A stretch of 64,000 nt of DNA. Origin: Manduca sexta. Its lineage: Eukaryota > Arthropoda > Insecta > Lepidoptera > Sphingidae. The notes beneath the pieces were generated by a model. The model saw only the letters and a program-made list of their open reading frames with translations. It did no database searches and was not told the origin of the DNA. Shown here piece by piece: positions 14,401 through 25,491 of the stretch (positions within the stretch are counted from its first letter, which is position 1; each line of letters starts with the position of its first letter). Both the position numbers and the translations under genes were made by a program. The stretch spans positions 7,562,983-7,626,982 of the forward strand of contig NC_051138.1 of NCBI RefSeq assembly GCF_014839805.1, written 5' to 3'.

Positions 14401-14586
14401 TCAACGAATTTTTGGCCTAAATAGATATGCAGATATAGTGTCATCTGTTGAGATCAATAGATCCGGTGCCGCCGTGTCTGTCCGTCGGGACAGCGCGGCG
14501 CCCGCCGACGGCTCGCCGCGGCGCCGAGGGGACGCCATCTCATAAATCCCACAGTCGCAACCGTTGCCACTATGAGTTATATCCAT
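14401..14586 (-). other. GC-rich island with a weak minus-strand start-exon candidate
   Basis: The block 14460-14540 is strikingly GC- and CpG-rich for this window. On the minus strand an ATG at about 14537, in context GAGATGGCG, opens an Arg/Ala/Pro-rich frame beginning MASPRRRGEPSAGAALSRR. No clean splice donor follows before the frame turns AT-rich and stops. It could be a first exon, a regulatory island or chance. I do not recognise a protein. Confidence 0.2.
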
Positions 14587-16130
14587 TTTTTATTTGTTGA
14601 CAGTCACTATTAATTAACTGCTTAAAATAATATTAATTGTTTTATTGATTTCGCGGAATACGCTTTGTTTTTCATAAACAAGCTGGATAAAGTTTTCGTA
14701 GAAATAAGCAATAGGGGGATTAATGGATTAGGCTTGAACGAACCTATTTCATTTTATCGACACAACTTTTCATAACTTGAAGAACTTACTTGAGTAAACG
14801 TCCTTGTTATGTTTATAGAAGATGTATATTAATACTACGTCCTTTCATTACGAGATCTAAATTGTTATAATGAGAATCCTCTTTGAGAGGACACGGATTT
14901 AATTTGGTGCGTGGACGCGGTCGCAGAGAGGGCGGTACCAACGTCGAGTTTAATCTCACTTCAAAGGATATACTGAAATTACACACTGTAAAACTACAGA
15001 GGACTAGCGATATTGTATTCAAATGAACACGCTTTGACTTCTGCGAATTAAATTTTTTAGACGTAATTAATACGGGCTTTAATTTTAATGCTAAATTGAA
15101 AATGTTTTGAGGTATCTTTTATCATGTTCTAATTTAAAAGGGTATGATTTAAATGGATATTGAATATTGTTTAACATAAAAAAAATTGATAATTAGTTTG
15201 TTTTTTCGAATAATTTGATTAATTAACGGTAAGGTCCTTAATAAATTAGAATAAATTATGAAAATTTTGCGAAATTAAAATATTCAAAGAGAAAGGTCAT
15301 ATCTCCAGAATCCTAAAATATGATGTATTTTATAGACTCCAAATCTATTATCTAAATTAGTTATTATAAATTTATCGAATTATCTTTTATCTCAACAATA
15401 TAATCTCAACTTAGTTATTCTTATGTTTCGTGATTATTATAATTGTTAACAAAATTATAACTTTGAATATAAAACTTATTTTTGAGATCAAACCTAATAA
15501 ATATTTTAAGATAACCACTTTGTGGCCATTATGGCAATAGCGAGCATGGATGTTGGCGCCGCGACGCGCGTCTCTAGACGTGGCGGGCAGACGTCGTGGC
15601 GCCCACTGATTTACTCCCTGGCGTCATAAAACGTGATGTGACGTCGTTTTACAGAGTAGACTTGAGTCTCAAACTTATTTGTGATGGTTATTGATGTACC
15701 GATTATATTTTATTACTTGTCTTCTTTCCAATGTTGTAACATTAATTGTATAATACGTTTAATAAGTTCTAAGTATATTCTATGTGTATAAATTATTAAT
15801 ACGTATACTATGATTGTATTTGCAAAGTTATATAAAGGTTAGATATTAGGACTTAACAAAATAATGTTTATATAAAAAAAAAAACTATTATTTCTCTGCT
15901 CCGATCTATATTACACTTACATCTAACGGTTGCTAGTTTATGTAATTTAGTGCTTAGAAATCAATTCATTTATCCATAACAAAATAAAATAAATCTCTAT
16001 TCGTCCCTACTCTGCTCGCAGTCAGTCACATCGGCTATTGCTCGTTCAACCATCTCCACTAATGTTCGTCGTGTGCAAATATTTGAGTTGGCCAAGTCTT
16101 ATTGATCAGGAGCAGGATCATGGCGCTCGC

Positions 16131-16151
16131 TCGCGCCGCTTCTGTCACGTC
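16131..16151 (+). other. Weak candidate first coding exon fragment
   Basis: ATGGCGCTCGCTCGCGCCGC begins a frame reading MALARAASVTSRVL up to a possible donor GTAAGC at about 16160. The peptide resembles a mitochondrial presequence (Arg/Ser/Ala, no acidic residue). The upstream 100 bases include TCAGTCACA initiator-like motifs. Downstream exons were not found, so this is only a candidate. Confidence 0.2.
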
Positions 16152-17664
16152 TCGAGTACTTGTAAGCACTGCGCGTGTGATGTCTCGCTGCACTTAGAGG
16201 GTTTGAGGGAACAAGCAAAAATGTACATGGGTGTTAAGTTGCTTGATGCTGGATACATTTTTACGCTTGTTGTAAAGATTTGAAAAGTCTGAACCTGAGA
16301 ATATACCAGTTAACTTTACTAATGTGTTCTACTAATCACTGTTTTCTCACATACTTATATAAAAAAAATCCGAGAATAGACAAAACACTGATTTATAATA
16401 AACCTAAGTGACTAGCAAATCTGATTATAAAAGTGTAAATCTCAGATTGTATTCCAAGCTACACCGATAAAGTTGAGGCAGATGCCAATAATAATTCTTA
16501 AGTCGCTAATATCCTATGCTTCAAACCAGTTTTCGATAAAACGCTAATGAAAGTCTGGTGAGGGAACAAAAATAGAGGGCGAGGCCAGACTGTAGCAATA
16601 CGTTTACAAATCTAGCTAACATCATATACAGATTTCCTAATTTAAATTTTATTTATCAGAGCGAACCGTTAAAATGTCATATCACTAAACAAAATACTCA
16701 ACGATATTCCAGTTAACGAGTAACACAACAATGATATTATGATAATTAAGTTTTAAGTTTATTATGCGCATTTATATTGTTTTACATTGGCTGTTCAGTT
16801 GCCAATGTGGGCAGTGTTGTCGATAATACACGGAGACGTTCCGAGCTCCATTGAATTTCCGGCCGGTAACGACATTTCGGGCAAAATGCCACCGGAAATA
16901 CCGTTAATGCATGTCAATTGTTGTGCCCTTAACTTTGTTAGTGAAACACTCGCGGTGTTTGATATTTTTCATCAAACTTTGTACTAGCTTGTTAGAAGCT
17001 AATGTCATCAGTGAGTTAGTTTAAAGTTATTATTGAAACCCAGGCACATTACTTTAGTAGCATAACACTGGTTTATGCTTAATAGTTAAAAAGTATTTCA
17101 GCGCTAATTAGCCTGTTTAACTCCTAGCCTGCATACTGAAGAAATAAAGTAAACCATAAAACGCATATAGATATGTAGCGCAAAATGTATTATTGGGAAA
17201 TACCTAATACGTAGCACGTTTAGACTCACTCCGTCTGTCTTGATTTGTCTATTCCGTAGTCAAGCAGCAATGTCCAAGCATTGGTGTGTTCATTTAAAAG
17301 ACATTGAACTATTAATTTATTAGTTGCAGGGTATTATTCGACTTATGTCTCAGCGTGACGAATGTAGCGCGGAGCTTTGCATTACGTTGCTACCCGAAAT
17401 TCTAGATGGCGTTGTTTTATTTTTTGCCAGACGTAGCGGTATTTATCATTTGATTTTTTTTATAGCGACTGAGTTTCAGAGTAACAACTCAATAGCCAAA
17501 TAATTTATTAATGAATAAATTGTATTTAGCCGTCAATAAATTTCCCGGATGTTGTATTTATATTACATTCCCCTCCTTTCTACTAGATTTGGTATATTTC
17601 CATTAAAAAGTCTATATTTTATACGACTAGAACATCATCAATATATTTTAAATAATTCATTTTT

Positions 17665-17990
17665 AAAAGTGCAATAGCTTAATTGGGTGTGGAACGGACT
17701 GCCAAGACGAATGTTCGCAGGTTCAAATCCCAAGGGCACACACCTCTGACTTTTCTAAAATCAAGTGTTTATTCTTTGTGAATTTATCGTTCGCTTTAAC
17801 GGTGAAGGAAAGGATCGTGAGGAAACCTGCACATCTGAGAAGTTCTCTATAGGAATTTCGAAGGTGTGTGAAGTCTACCAATCCGCACTAGGCCAGCGTG
17901 GTGGACTAAGGCCTAATCCCTCTCAGTAGTAGAGAGGCCTGTGCTCAGCAGTGAGCAAGTGTATAATACAGGACTGATATTATTATTATT
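17665..17990 (+). mobile_element. Full-length tRNA-derived SINE
   Basis: Both internal polymerase III promoter boxes are visible: an A box TAGCTTAATTGG at 17675-17686 and a B box GGTTCAAATCC at 17720-17730. The body contains GGTGAAGGAAAGGATCGTG and ends with GGCCAGCGTGGTGGACTAAG, a CAGCAGTGAGCAAG motif and a short ATT-repeat tail. A truncated 3' copy of the same family lies at 21771-21890, inside lipase copy 1. Transposition would rely on a partner LINE sharing the 3' tail. Confidence 0.75.
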
Positions 17991-18189
17991 TATTATTAAT
18001 TAATTTTGAAATGATTTTTAATCTATTACAACTGCACTCACTTTTCATATAAGCGCCCACACAATGCACTTTCTTCCATTTTAATTCACAAGAAGCACGC
18101 AGTTCGCGCCCGTTGCTCGCCTCCCACTGCGTGTCGCCTGTCTCATGCGGCTTCCCTACGCGTCGGTTCCTAACAAAGGGTTGCACTCG

Positions 18190-18689
18190 NNNNNNNNNNN
18201 NNNNNNNNNNNNNNNNNNNNNNNNNNNNNNNNNNNNNNNNNNNNNNNNNNNNNNNNNNNNNNNNNNNNNNNNNNNNNNNNNNNNNNNNNNNNNNNNNNNN
18301 NNNNNNNNNNNNNNNNNNNNNNNNNNNNNNNNNNNNNNNNNNNNNNNNNNNNNNNNNNNNNNNNNNNNNNNNNNNNNNNNNNNNNNNNNNNNNNNNNNNN
18401 NNNNNNNNNNNNNNNNNNNNNNNNNNNNNNNNNNNNNNNNNNNNNNNNNNNNNNNNNNNNNNNNNNNNNNNNNNNNNNNNNNNNNNNNNNNNNNNNNNNN
18501 NNNNNNNNNNNNNNNNNNNNNNNNNNNNNNNNNNNNNNNNNNNNNNNNNNNNNNNNNNNNNNNNNNNNNNNNNNNNNNNNNNNNNNNNNNNNNNNNNNNN
18601 NNNNNNNNNNNNNNNNNNNNNNNNNNNNNNNNNNNNNNNNNNNNNNNNNNNNNNNNNNNNNNNNNNNNNNNNNNNNNNNNNNNNNNNNN
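18190..18689. other. Assembly gap of exactly 500 N
   Basis: The run of N covers 500 positions, which looks like a fixed placeholder or an estimated gap. Nothing can be said about its content. It lies upstream of lipase copy 1 and might hide that gene's missing signal-peptide exon. Confidence 0.99.
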
Positions 18690-18924
18690 AATCAAAATAA
18701 CTGACAGCTTTGCAGATTTTTTGTGTTACTAACACACATAAAATATAAAAGGTATAAAACAAAAAATATAATACCTATTTAATAATTAATTGTTATGATT
18801 TGTATATAACATTATAGCCAGTGTAACTACTGGACATAATAAGACTTAACATCTCATGTCTCAGGATGGCGAACGCAGTGAAAAACAAAACAATACTTTG
18901 TAATTCAAGGTGTTGGATGTTTTT

Positions 18925-18990
18925 TCTACTGTTTATGGGCGGTCGTATCGCCTGCCATCAGGCGAACGGCACATATCGTCATTCAAAGCA
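18925..18990. repeat. Lepidopteran dispersed repeat end fragment
   Basis: The block contains GGGCGGTCGTATCGCCTGCC followed by ATCAGGCGAAC. This signature recurs at the ends of non-autonomous elements in moth and butterfly genomes. No element body is visible on either side. Confidence 0.45.
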
Positions 18991-19384
18991 ATAAAAAATA
19001 ATAATGCGAGAAACATTAAACCTAAAATGTATAAAGAGCTAAGAGTCATACATTTATAAATTTGATATTTAAATATTGCAATGAATTATGAAGGGGCAAA
19101 TTATAGAGGAATTTTGTTGTCTCTCCTCCTACTCTTCAGGATACAAGCATGAATATATTGATGCGTTGTGTAATGTCGATTCGTTTTGAGGTACCGGCAC
19201 ATTTTGTTTACTATATTCTTTATAGCTCTACTGTCCAATCCGAAATATTCTATAGTTCTCTGATGAAAAAAAAAAATTGATTTATATATACTAAAATCAA
19301 ATAGTCACTGTTCAGTTTTTCATAGACCAACTAACTAAAATGTGGCGAATTGACGACATCATTATAACTAATTTTGGTTTTCAG

Positions 19385-19463
19385 GGTTCAGCCAATGTTT
19401 AAGTTGTGTCACACCTCCATTAGATTGTCCAAATGAAAATATTACTTTTTGGTTGTATACGAG
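19385..19463 (+). CDS. Lipase copy 1, first visible exon
   Basis: Acceptor TTTTCAG, donor GAG/GTAAGT. Reads FSQCLSCVTPPLDCPNENIT then FWLYTR, entering in phase 1 and leaving in phase 2. The FWLYTR strand is the conserved start of the lipase alpha/beta fold (FYLYTR in the paralog). Confidence 0.75.
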
Positions 19464-20120
19464 GTAAGTTAAAAACAATTTTCCGCACACCTAAATATTA
19501 CAAAATTACTAAAGAAAATGTACTATCAGCCACCAAAATAGCTGAACAAATAAAAAAATTCAAATGACGTTAACATACACGTAGGTTTGATTAAAACATT
19601 TTTTTTTTTACTGTGACATTAAGTAAACCCCTGTTATTTTATATAGTAACGAAAATAAAATTTGTTCGAACCAAAAACCGATTTCAAGTATTGAATTTGT
19701 TCTGCTACTTTTGTTGTAAACTGTAGCAAGGGGTACTGCTAGGGACAACTATGAGTAGTGCAAGGTGACCAAATCTTCGAGTGAAGATATTACGGTCAGT
19801 ATCGAAAACTGTTGACAAATAGATGCCTTCATGTGCCCCTTTAATATAATGGTACATGCAGCTATAAAATAAAGCAATTAATGAATAACTCATAATGATC
19901 ATGATTTACGGATTGCTAATTATAGCCATAAGGACGTAAGGATCGTGGCACTAAACAAAGCAATGGTAAATGGGAATTTCCTTGCTGTCTTTATGATTCC
20001 TCTGGAGTTGCGAATAAAGAGTTAGGGTATAACTCCAAAATCACACTGTAATGGCTAGGAAGACAATGATGACATACGTTATAATGATATATTTTAGTAA
20101 CATATTGTTTCAAATTTTAC

Positions 20121-20266
20121 AAACCCGGAGAATCCTTATGAAGTTAAACCATTGAATATTGAATCAATACAGTCAGCTCCATGGGTCAAAGACGCGCAGG
20201 TTAAGATATTAATCCACGGGTACACAGGGCATAAGGATTTCTCGCCAAACACTGAAATTCGCCCGG
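20121..20266 (+). CDS. Lipase copy 1, oxyanion-loop exon
   Basis: Reads NPENPYEVKPLNIESIQSAP then WVKDAQVKILIHGYTGHKDF, ending ATT CGC CCG G before GTTAGT. LIHGY carries the oxyanion-hole region. The intron end just before it is ...TTTTAC rather than AG, so the 5' boundary is inferred from reading frame and family alignment. Confidence 0.65.
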
Positions 20267-20584
20267 GTTAGTTTAATATTTTAGGCCCTTTAAGTAAATA
20301 CGAGTCGTTCTTCTTAGTTATATTATGTAATTGTCGTTGCTATCATCATAAATAGTAGTAATTCGTTTTGTCTATCTCTCATTTAATAGTTAATTGCTAT
20401 ATCTACTTTCATATCACTTTCCATAGATATCCCAGAAACACTTAGTATTTTGTAGCTAACGAATTGATAAATTTTATTAACTAATTTGATTAGTGCAGAT
20501 TTACCGGTAAAAAAATTAAGAAGTTATAAATAGCTCATTTTGTGAATTTTATATAATTACAATAAATTTATTACACTATTACAG

Positions 20585-20836
20585 CTTACTTGAATTGCTG
20601 CGATTATAACATCATCACTATCGACTACAAGCCAATAGCTCGAGAGCCATGTTACTTGGAGTCTGCGCGAAACACCGAAATTGTTGGTAAATGTACAGCC
20701 CAGTTCATCGACGACCTGGTCAAAACCCATAATTTCAACTTGGACAAGTTCCACCTCATCGGCTTTAGTCTTGGAGCTCAGATCGCGGGTTTTGTAGGAA
20801 ATTATTTAACATCAGGTCTATTGGGCAGAATTTCTG
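20585..20836 (+). CDS. Lipase copy 1, nucleophile exon
   Basis: Acceptor ATTACAG, donor TCTG/GTAAGT, open throughout. Begins AYLNCCDYNIITIDYKP and contains FHLIGFSLGAQIAGFVGNYL, with the catalytic serine in the GFSLG elbow. It enters and leaves in phase 1, consistent with both neighbours. Confidence 0.85.
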
Positions 20837-21770
20837 GTAAGTCTGTTTATTTATCATTTAGATATACATTGCGGTCTGTAAACCAAATGCATTAAATTAT
20901 CCCAGTTTAAACTTTTGTATTCAAAATAATAGATGTCACGATGCTTTATAAAAAACCACAAAAATATTAAAATGTTTGCTAAAGTTAGCCAATAACAAGA
21001 CGATTTTAATTGCGACACTATTAAATTGAAAATAACAAAATAAGTTTAAAAGGAATTAAATATCAATACTGTTTTATTGCCAGTTCAGTACCTAATCGCT
21101 TGCAGCTAAACCAAAACTATTCTTGCCTTTTGTTTGTTCTACGAAGGTCTTAAGAAAATTAATTCGATACCTGAATACAATTACAACGAGTTTTTGTATC
21201 AGTTGTTAAGTAATTTACATAGCGAATAATATGCAACATCTTAAATTAATGTTCCTCACTAAATGTTAGTATTACGGTTACATACATAAACATAATTTAA
21301 AAGCAGACCAAATGCAATTTCTGCAATTACTTACAGTAAATTAGCTTATGATGTGTGTAAAATCGAAATATCGCTGTTAGAAGCGATAAGAAATGCAGTT
21401 TTCAATTTAGAAGACGTTTTCTGGTATATGTAATTTCTAATATTAAGTAGGTGATTTTATTTTTCATAATGACTTTCAATTAATAAACAGTAGCTCAAAT
21501 AATGAATAAAAGGTTTTATTAATTTTTTTTGCTACGTATATTTGAACTGGTTGAGTTATGAGTTATGAAAATCTCACACAATTGATAAACTTAAAATCAC
21601 GTTAAAGAACCCCAATTTCTTTTATCCAAAGTTACAAAATGCCAACATTAAATTGGATATATATTAAAACGGAACGTTGATATTATATTCATTAATTGTG
21701 TAGTTAAAAATAAAAAGCTGGTAGTCTTTTTGATTTATTACTGAAAATTTCTATTTTTTTTAATATTTTN

Positions 21771-21890
21771 CTCTTCGCATCCGGCCAGCGTGATGGACTA
21801 AGGCTTAGACTTCCAGGGATTAGTCGCTCTCGATGAAGCTCGTACCCAGCAGTGGGACAGTACATTATACAGGGCTAATATATTACGTTC
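21771..21890 (+). repeat. Truncated SINE 3' fragment inside lipase copy 1 intron
   Basis: CCGGCCAGCGTGATGGACTA, CAGCAGTGGGACAG and a TATACAGGGCTAATAT tail match the 3' part of the SINE at 17665-17990. It abuts the isolated N at 21770. Confidence 0.65.
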
Positions 21891-21993
21891 ATAATTAATG
21901 TATTGTGTTTCTATTACTTATGTACCCGGGTTAAGCTAGTTACAAATATGGACACAGTATAAGATCAATTTTTTATTATTATTTTGTTACTAG

Positions 21994-22181
21994 GATTGGA
22001 TCCAGCAATGCCCTTCGTCACAACTGACATCACAAAAAATTGGACATATCCGATGCCCAATTTGTAGACATTCTTCACACAAACTTGAAAAGAAAAGGAA
22101 AACTTGAAGCCAGTGGCCATGTCGACTTCTATGCGAATGGTGGAATGTCACAACCAGGCTGCAAAGCATCTGCCGAACAGA
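21994..22181 (+). CDS. Lipase copy 1, catalytic-Asp exon, frameshifted
   Basis: Acceptor TTACTAG, donor ACAGA/GTAAAT. It starts GLDPAMPFVTTDITK, with the catalytic Asp in GLDP, then shifts frame at an A6 run (22034-22039). In the shifted frame it continues LDISDAQFVDILHTN and GHVDFYANGGMSQPGC. Reading through without the shift meets a stop (NWTYPMPNL then TAG). Length is 188 nt, one less than a multiple of three. Confidence 0.8.
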
Positions 22182-22680
22182 GTAAATGATCTATTACATA
22201 CATATATGTTATAAGTACTTTCGTTAGCCTATAGATAGATAGATCAGATGAAATGATGATTTTATTGATACCTTGTTATTCCTTATAATCTTTAGAAGAG
22301 GCATATGTTTTACTAGTGGATTTCTTAATGTTGATGATGATGTATACAGTATATGGATTGGTTGGTCTTGCTGAGCCAGTAAGGCATTGTGTGTGTGTTT
22401 TTATTTATAAATCGTTTGCCTGAAATTAGATCCCAGAAGAAAGCAGGAAAGCTTTTCAAGCGGGTGACGCCGCACACCCTAGTTGTATCAAAAAAATAAA
22501 TTTACATAACTAATACAATAGACTGCCCTTCTATTTTATTTTCTTTTATCCATCCATATGGTAGTTTAGAAGTTATTGCTCAAACGATAAGGTTACTAAT
22601 TGTATTTATTATCTTTCTTTTCTCTTTTTCAAATTGTTATAAAGAGTAAATAAATATGTGAACATTTTTTATGTTTTCAG

Positions 22681-22847
22681 CAAAGTCCGGCTGCGATCAT
22701 GCTCGAGCTCCTGTTTATTTCATGAGTCCATTCTTACTGATATTGGTTTTACGCAACTAAATGTGCGTCTTGGATTACCTACATTATTGGCTGGTGTGAA
22801 CTTAATACAGATGACAACATGCTATATGGAGAACATGTGCCTAGAAC
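22681..22847 (+). CDS. Lipase copy 1, catalytic-His exon, two frameshifts
   Basis: Acceptor GTTTTCAG, donor GAAC/GTAAAA. Begins TKSGCDHARAPVYFM, with the catalytic His in CDH, then loses frame at 22724 (one G short after ATG). It resumes ESILTDIGF, loses frame again at the T4 run 22747-22750, and continues CASWITYIIGWCELNTD. The paralogous exon (41590-41758) is 169 nt; this one is 167. Confidence 0.75.
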
Positions 22848-23315
22848 GTAAAACATCTTTTAAATCTTAAAACTACATAGATATTTTGTCAAAGCAATAA
22901 ATAATATGGTAAACGAAGTACATCAGGATCAATTGATTAAGGGCTCATATCGCAAAGTGACCCTGAAGATAATGTATTGTGGAAAATTTAATGTACCCTC
23001 ATGAAATTTAAGAACAAATTATTTTGTGTGTAATTGGTATAAGATTGCATCGTATCATATATTCTTGCCTGGTATTAAGTACTTTTTTCTAGTACAAGGT
23101 TTCGTCTGCTGAATCTCTTACATTTCTTTCATTTTGGAATACTGTAAGATAGTTCTTTAAGCGAACGATATAATTATATTAGCATTTGGTTGCAAAGTAA
23201 ATACGATTACTGTATACGGATACTGAACTTAGTTAATTTTGATAGTATTACACTATCGTCAGTCATTCATTCTTATCTTTCTTTTCGCTAATAATAGTGT
23301 AATATTTAATTTCAG

Positions 23316-23444
23316 GGCTTATGGGATGTACTTTTCTTTACAAATTCGCCACCTTACGCACGCGGCCATGAAAAGAGACTAACTAGAGACGCCGAAATTG
23401 AATTAGCAAATGAGACTAATAAAAGTATTGAATATATTTATTAA
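23316..23444 (+). CDS. Lipase copy 1, last exon, frameshifted
   Basis: Acceptor TTTCAG. Begins AYGMYF, then a T4 run (23332-23335) breaks the frame. The next in-family frame reads FTNSPPYARGHEKRL and ends at TAA 23442-23444. The Y-A-R-G strand matches PPYARGF in the intact copy. An AATAAA-like element overlaps the coding end near 23419. Confidence 0.7.
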   Translation, partial: GLWDVLFFTNSPPYARGHEKRLTRDAEIELANETNKSIEYIY

Positions 23445-24429
23445 AACATGTGCTTTATTTAAAATTACTCATGGAGACGAAATATTTCCTATCATTTTTA
23501 TATCTTCTATATTTTTTCATTGCCTTTAACGCGTAAAGGTAGGGGAGACCTAGGAAGGTTGTGACAATTTTTACTTAAATGAACATATCTCAAGAAAGAG
23601 ATATACCACGATTATGAACTGTATGCCTCATCATAGCTCAGTCCTTACCGTTTTTAAAACAGTCATTAAAGTAAATAAAAGGTATATGATTTCTGAGAAA
23701 ATCCATGAAAACTGAAACTACTCCCTTTGTCACAACTCTCCTAATACCGAGGTAAGTTGTGACAGGTACAAAGGTAAGTTGTGACAGCTGTGTTTCTGGA
23801 TTATATTTGATAGACAAGTAGATTTACATACAGGGTCATTTTGACAACGCTTTACTAAATGAAACCACATACTCATCTACTTGGAAATAACACTTTACAG
23901 TAAGTTACTTGAGCCGTAGATGTAAAATAAAAAGTATAAGTTTCGAACAAAATAAATATTAATTAAAAGCAATTCCAATTTTACACGTCCTAAAGCTACT
24001 ACTACTACTCTAAGAGAATTCGTCGCAGCGGCAACATCATAATTCCAGCCAGAAATACAACCCCATACACGCCATATTCGCATAAAAGAACAAAATGATC
24101 AAATAAACAGATAACAAAAACAAGGATAACTCGAGAAAATATTAGATATAAATGTGTGATTTTGGCACAATGTCAGCAAAGATGAAGACGAGTATGTGGT
24201 TTCATTCGCAATGGCAAAATGACCCTGTATGTATTATAAACAAAATAAACATTTTTTTCATAAAAATACTTTACTTATTTTTGACAGAATTATAAGAACT
24301 ACAATAACATGAAACATTAACATAACAAGCATTAAATCTTTTGTAAGTATTTATGACATATTTATGAGATCAGTCGTTTTAAATTCAGTCAAAAATATTA
24401 ATCTAGTCTGATAAGCAAAAATAAATAAA

Positions 24430-24522
24430 TGACAGACATCGCAGCTCGCCCCCAGTGCAATCTTCGTGAGACCAGCCTCTGCATTTCAGACACTGGACCC
24501 ACTTTGCATTTGATCTGGCACT
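24430..24522 (-). pseudogene. Transposase C-terminal Cys/His remnant
   Basis: Minus-strand frame containing AKWVQCLKCRGWSHEDCTGG, a W-x2-C-x2-C-x2-W-x-H-x2-C pattern found at the C-terminal end of some insect pogo-type transposases. It lies shortly after the truncated N-terminal frame on the same strand, which implies the nuclease domain between them was deleted. Confidence 0.5.
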
Positions 24523-24574
24523 GAGCTACACTTCTACTGCCTTCTCATTTTGTGCCAACATAAAGGCAAAATAC

Positions 24575-24886
24575 TTAAATACCCGTTTCTTTTAGCCCAT
24601 TATTGGATGCTGCACATGTCAATAAATAATCGCATAATATATTTTCTCCGTCTTCTGTAAATAACGTATGACTGATATAACTCATAGACGGAGCCACATC
24701 AGTTGCATTATCTTGAAAAGCCTTTTTCTTCTTAATAAACCTATGTAAAGACATGTAGTTGAGATTGTAAGAGGATGCGGCATTTGGAAGACTTTGACCT
24801 CTTATTAGCAACTTCTTCAAAGGCCAATTCATAAATATTGACACTAGCGAGGCCCATATCAGTCTTTGCGTGTAAATATACGGCAT
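24575..24886 (-). pseudogene. Truncated pogo-type transposase N-terminus
   Basis: A 103-residue frame from ATG at 24886. The central part, RGQSLPNAASSYNLNYMSLH then RFIKKKKAFQDN, is typical of a psq/CENP-B-type DNA-binding helix-turn-helix. It is followed by LFTEDGENILCDYLLTCAAS, the conserved linker before the nuclease in pogo transposases. It stops soon after (GLKETGI) where the family would continue into the DDE domain. Confidence 0.7.
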
Positions 24887-25319
24887 TCTAAATCAATAAG
24901 TTTGATAATTCGGCATTCAACATTAAACCGCATACCCAAACAAGTTCCTAACAAAAAATCATTTTAAAGACGAATTTTAAGTATCGCATATTTTATAGTC
25001 AAAGTAGGGTGTAAAATTAATTAAAACAAACGAATTTATACATATAAATAGAAAACAAACATTGCAAAAAGCATGTAAAACAAGGTAATCAGAAAATGAA
25101 CTTAGCCTAGGAGGTTGTGACACGCTGTCACAACTTTCCTAGGTGCCAAAATCGTGACCTGGTCAAAATAATATTGCTTAATTTCGAAACAAGATCCAAA
25201 CACAAAAATACAGTGCCATGCTTAGAAACTTCATAAACCGCAAAATATAAGAAAAATTGCAAATCCACAGAACATAATATGTATCGATATAAATACAATC
25301 AAAATTTTGATATAAAACT

Positions 25320-25491
25320 TACTTTTCAGTTTTTTCCATGCAGACGTCGTACTTACGAAACCGCTGGCCGTGCCACTGGCGCTTACAGTATCGGGTAGCG
25401 TTTCTCTAAAGAAGCAATCGTGCGCTTTAGCCAGTTCCCTAACGGTCGGAGGTTCTGAGAAATCGTCTTTGTCACAACTCTCCTCTGTCAC
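25320..25491 (-). other. Candidate exon inside the transposon, unidentified
   Basis: A minus-strand frame begins MTEESCDKDDFSEPPTVREL at 25491, overlapping the right terminal repeat, and reaches a possible donor (GTAAGT at about 25323). Composition is protein-like, but I do not recognise it. It might be part of the element's coding region or chance. Confidence 0.25.

Larger units (their letters stand above)
6235..17660. other. Probable long intron or intergenic DNA
   Basis: About 11.4 kb of AT-rich sequence with no recognised coding exon beyond two weak candidates (14401-14586 minus and 16131-16151 plus). It holds a truncated SINE-like copy (7798-7985), a dispersed repeat (8750-9310), a fuller SINE copy (9408-9690), and several short GC-richer islands at about 12690-12840, 13310-13490, 15535-15650 and 16780-16930 that could be regulatory. 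If the exon at 6121-6234 is real, much of this is its downstream intron. Confidence 0.4.
19385..23444 (+). pseudogene. Pancreatic-lipase-family gene, copy 1, frameshifted
   Basis: Six exons of a secreted neutral lipase or phospholipase-A1-like enzyme can be read: 19385-19463, 20121-20266, 20585-20836, 21994-22181, 22681-22847 and 23316-23444. They contain the N-terminal CPNENITFWLYTR strand, the oxyanion region LIHGY, the nucleophile elbow GFSLGAQ, the catalytic Asp in GLDPA, and the catalytic His in GCDHA. Splice phases match across every join and parallel the intact copy at 28702-42088. Four single-base losses, each in a run of identical bases, break the frame in the last three exons (22034-22039, 22724, 22747-22750, 23332-23335). 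The second listed exon has AC where AG is expected. Exon 22681-22847 is 167 nt against 169 nt in the paralog, matching the two losses in it. The signal-peptide exon is not found. It is either a young pseudogene or a poorly polished assembly patch; the sequence alone cannot decide. Confidence 0.7.

Noticed and set aside
17986..18762. Long open frames crossing the run of N on both strands
   Set aside because: They are open only because N codons are not stops; the flanking real sequence has no protein features.
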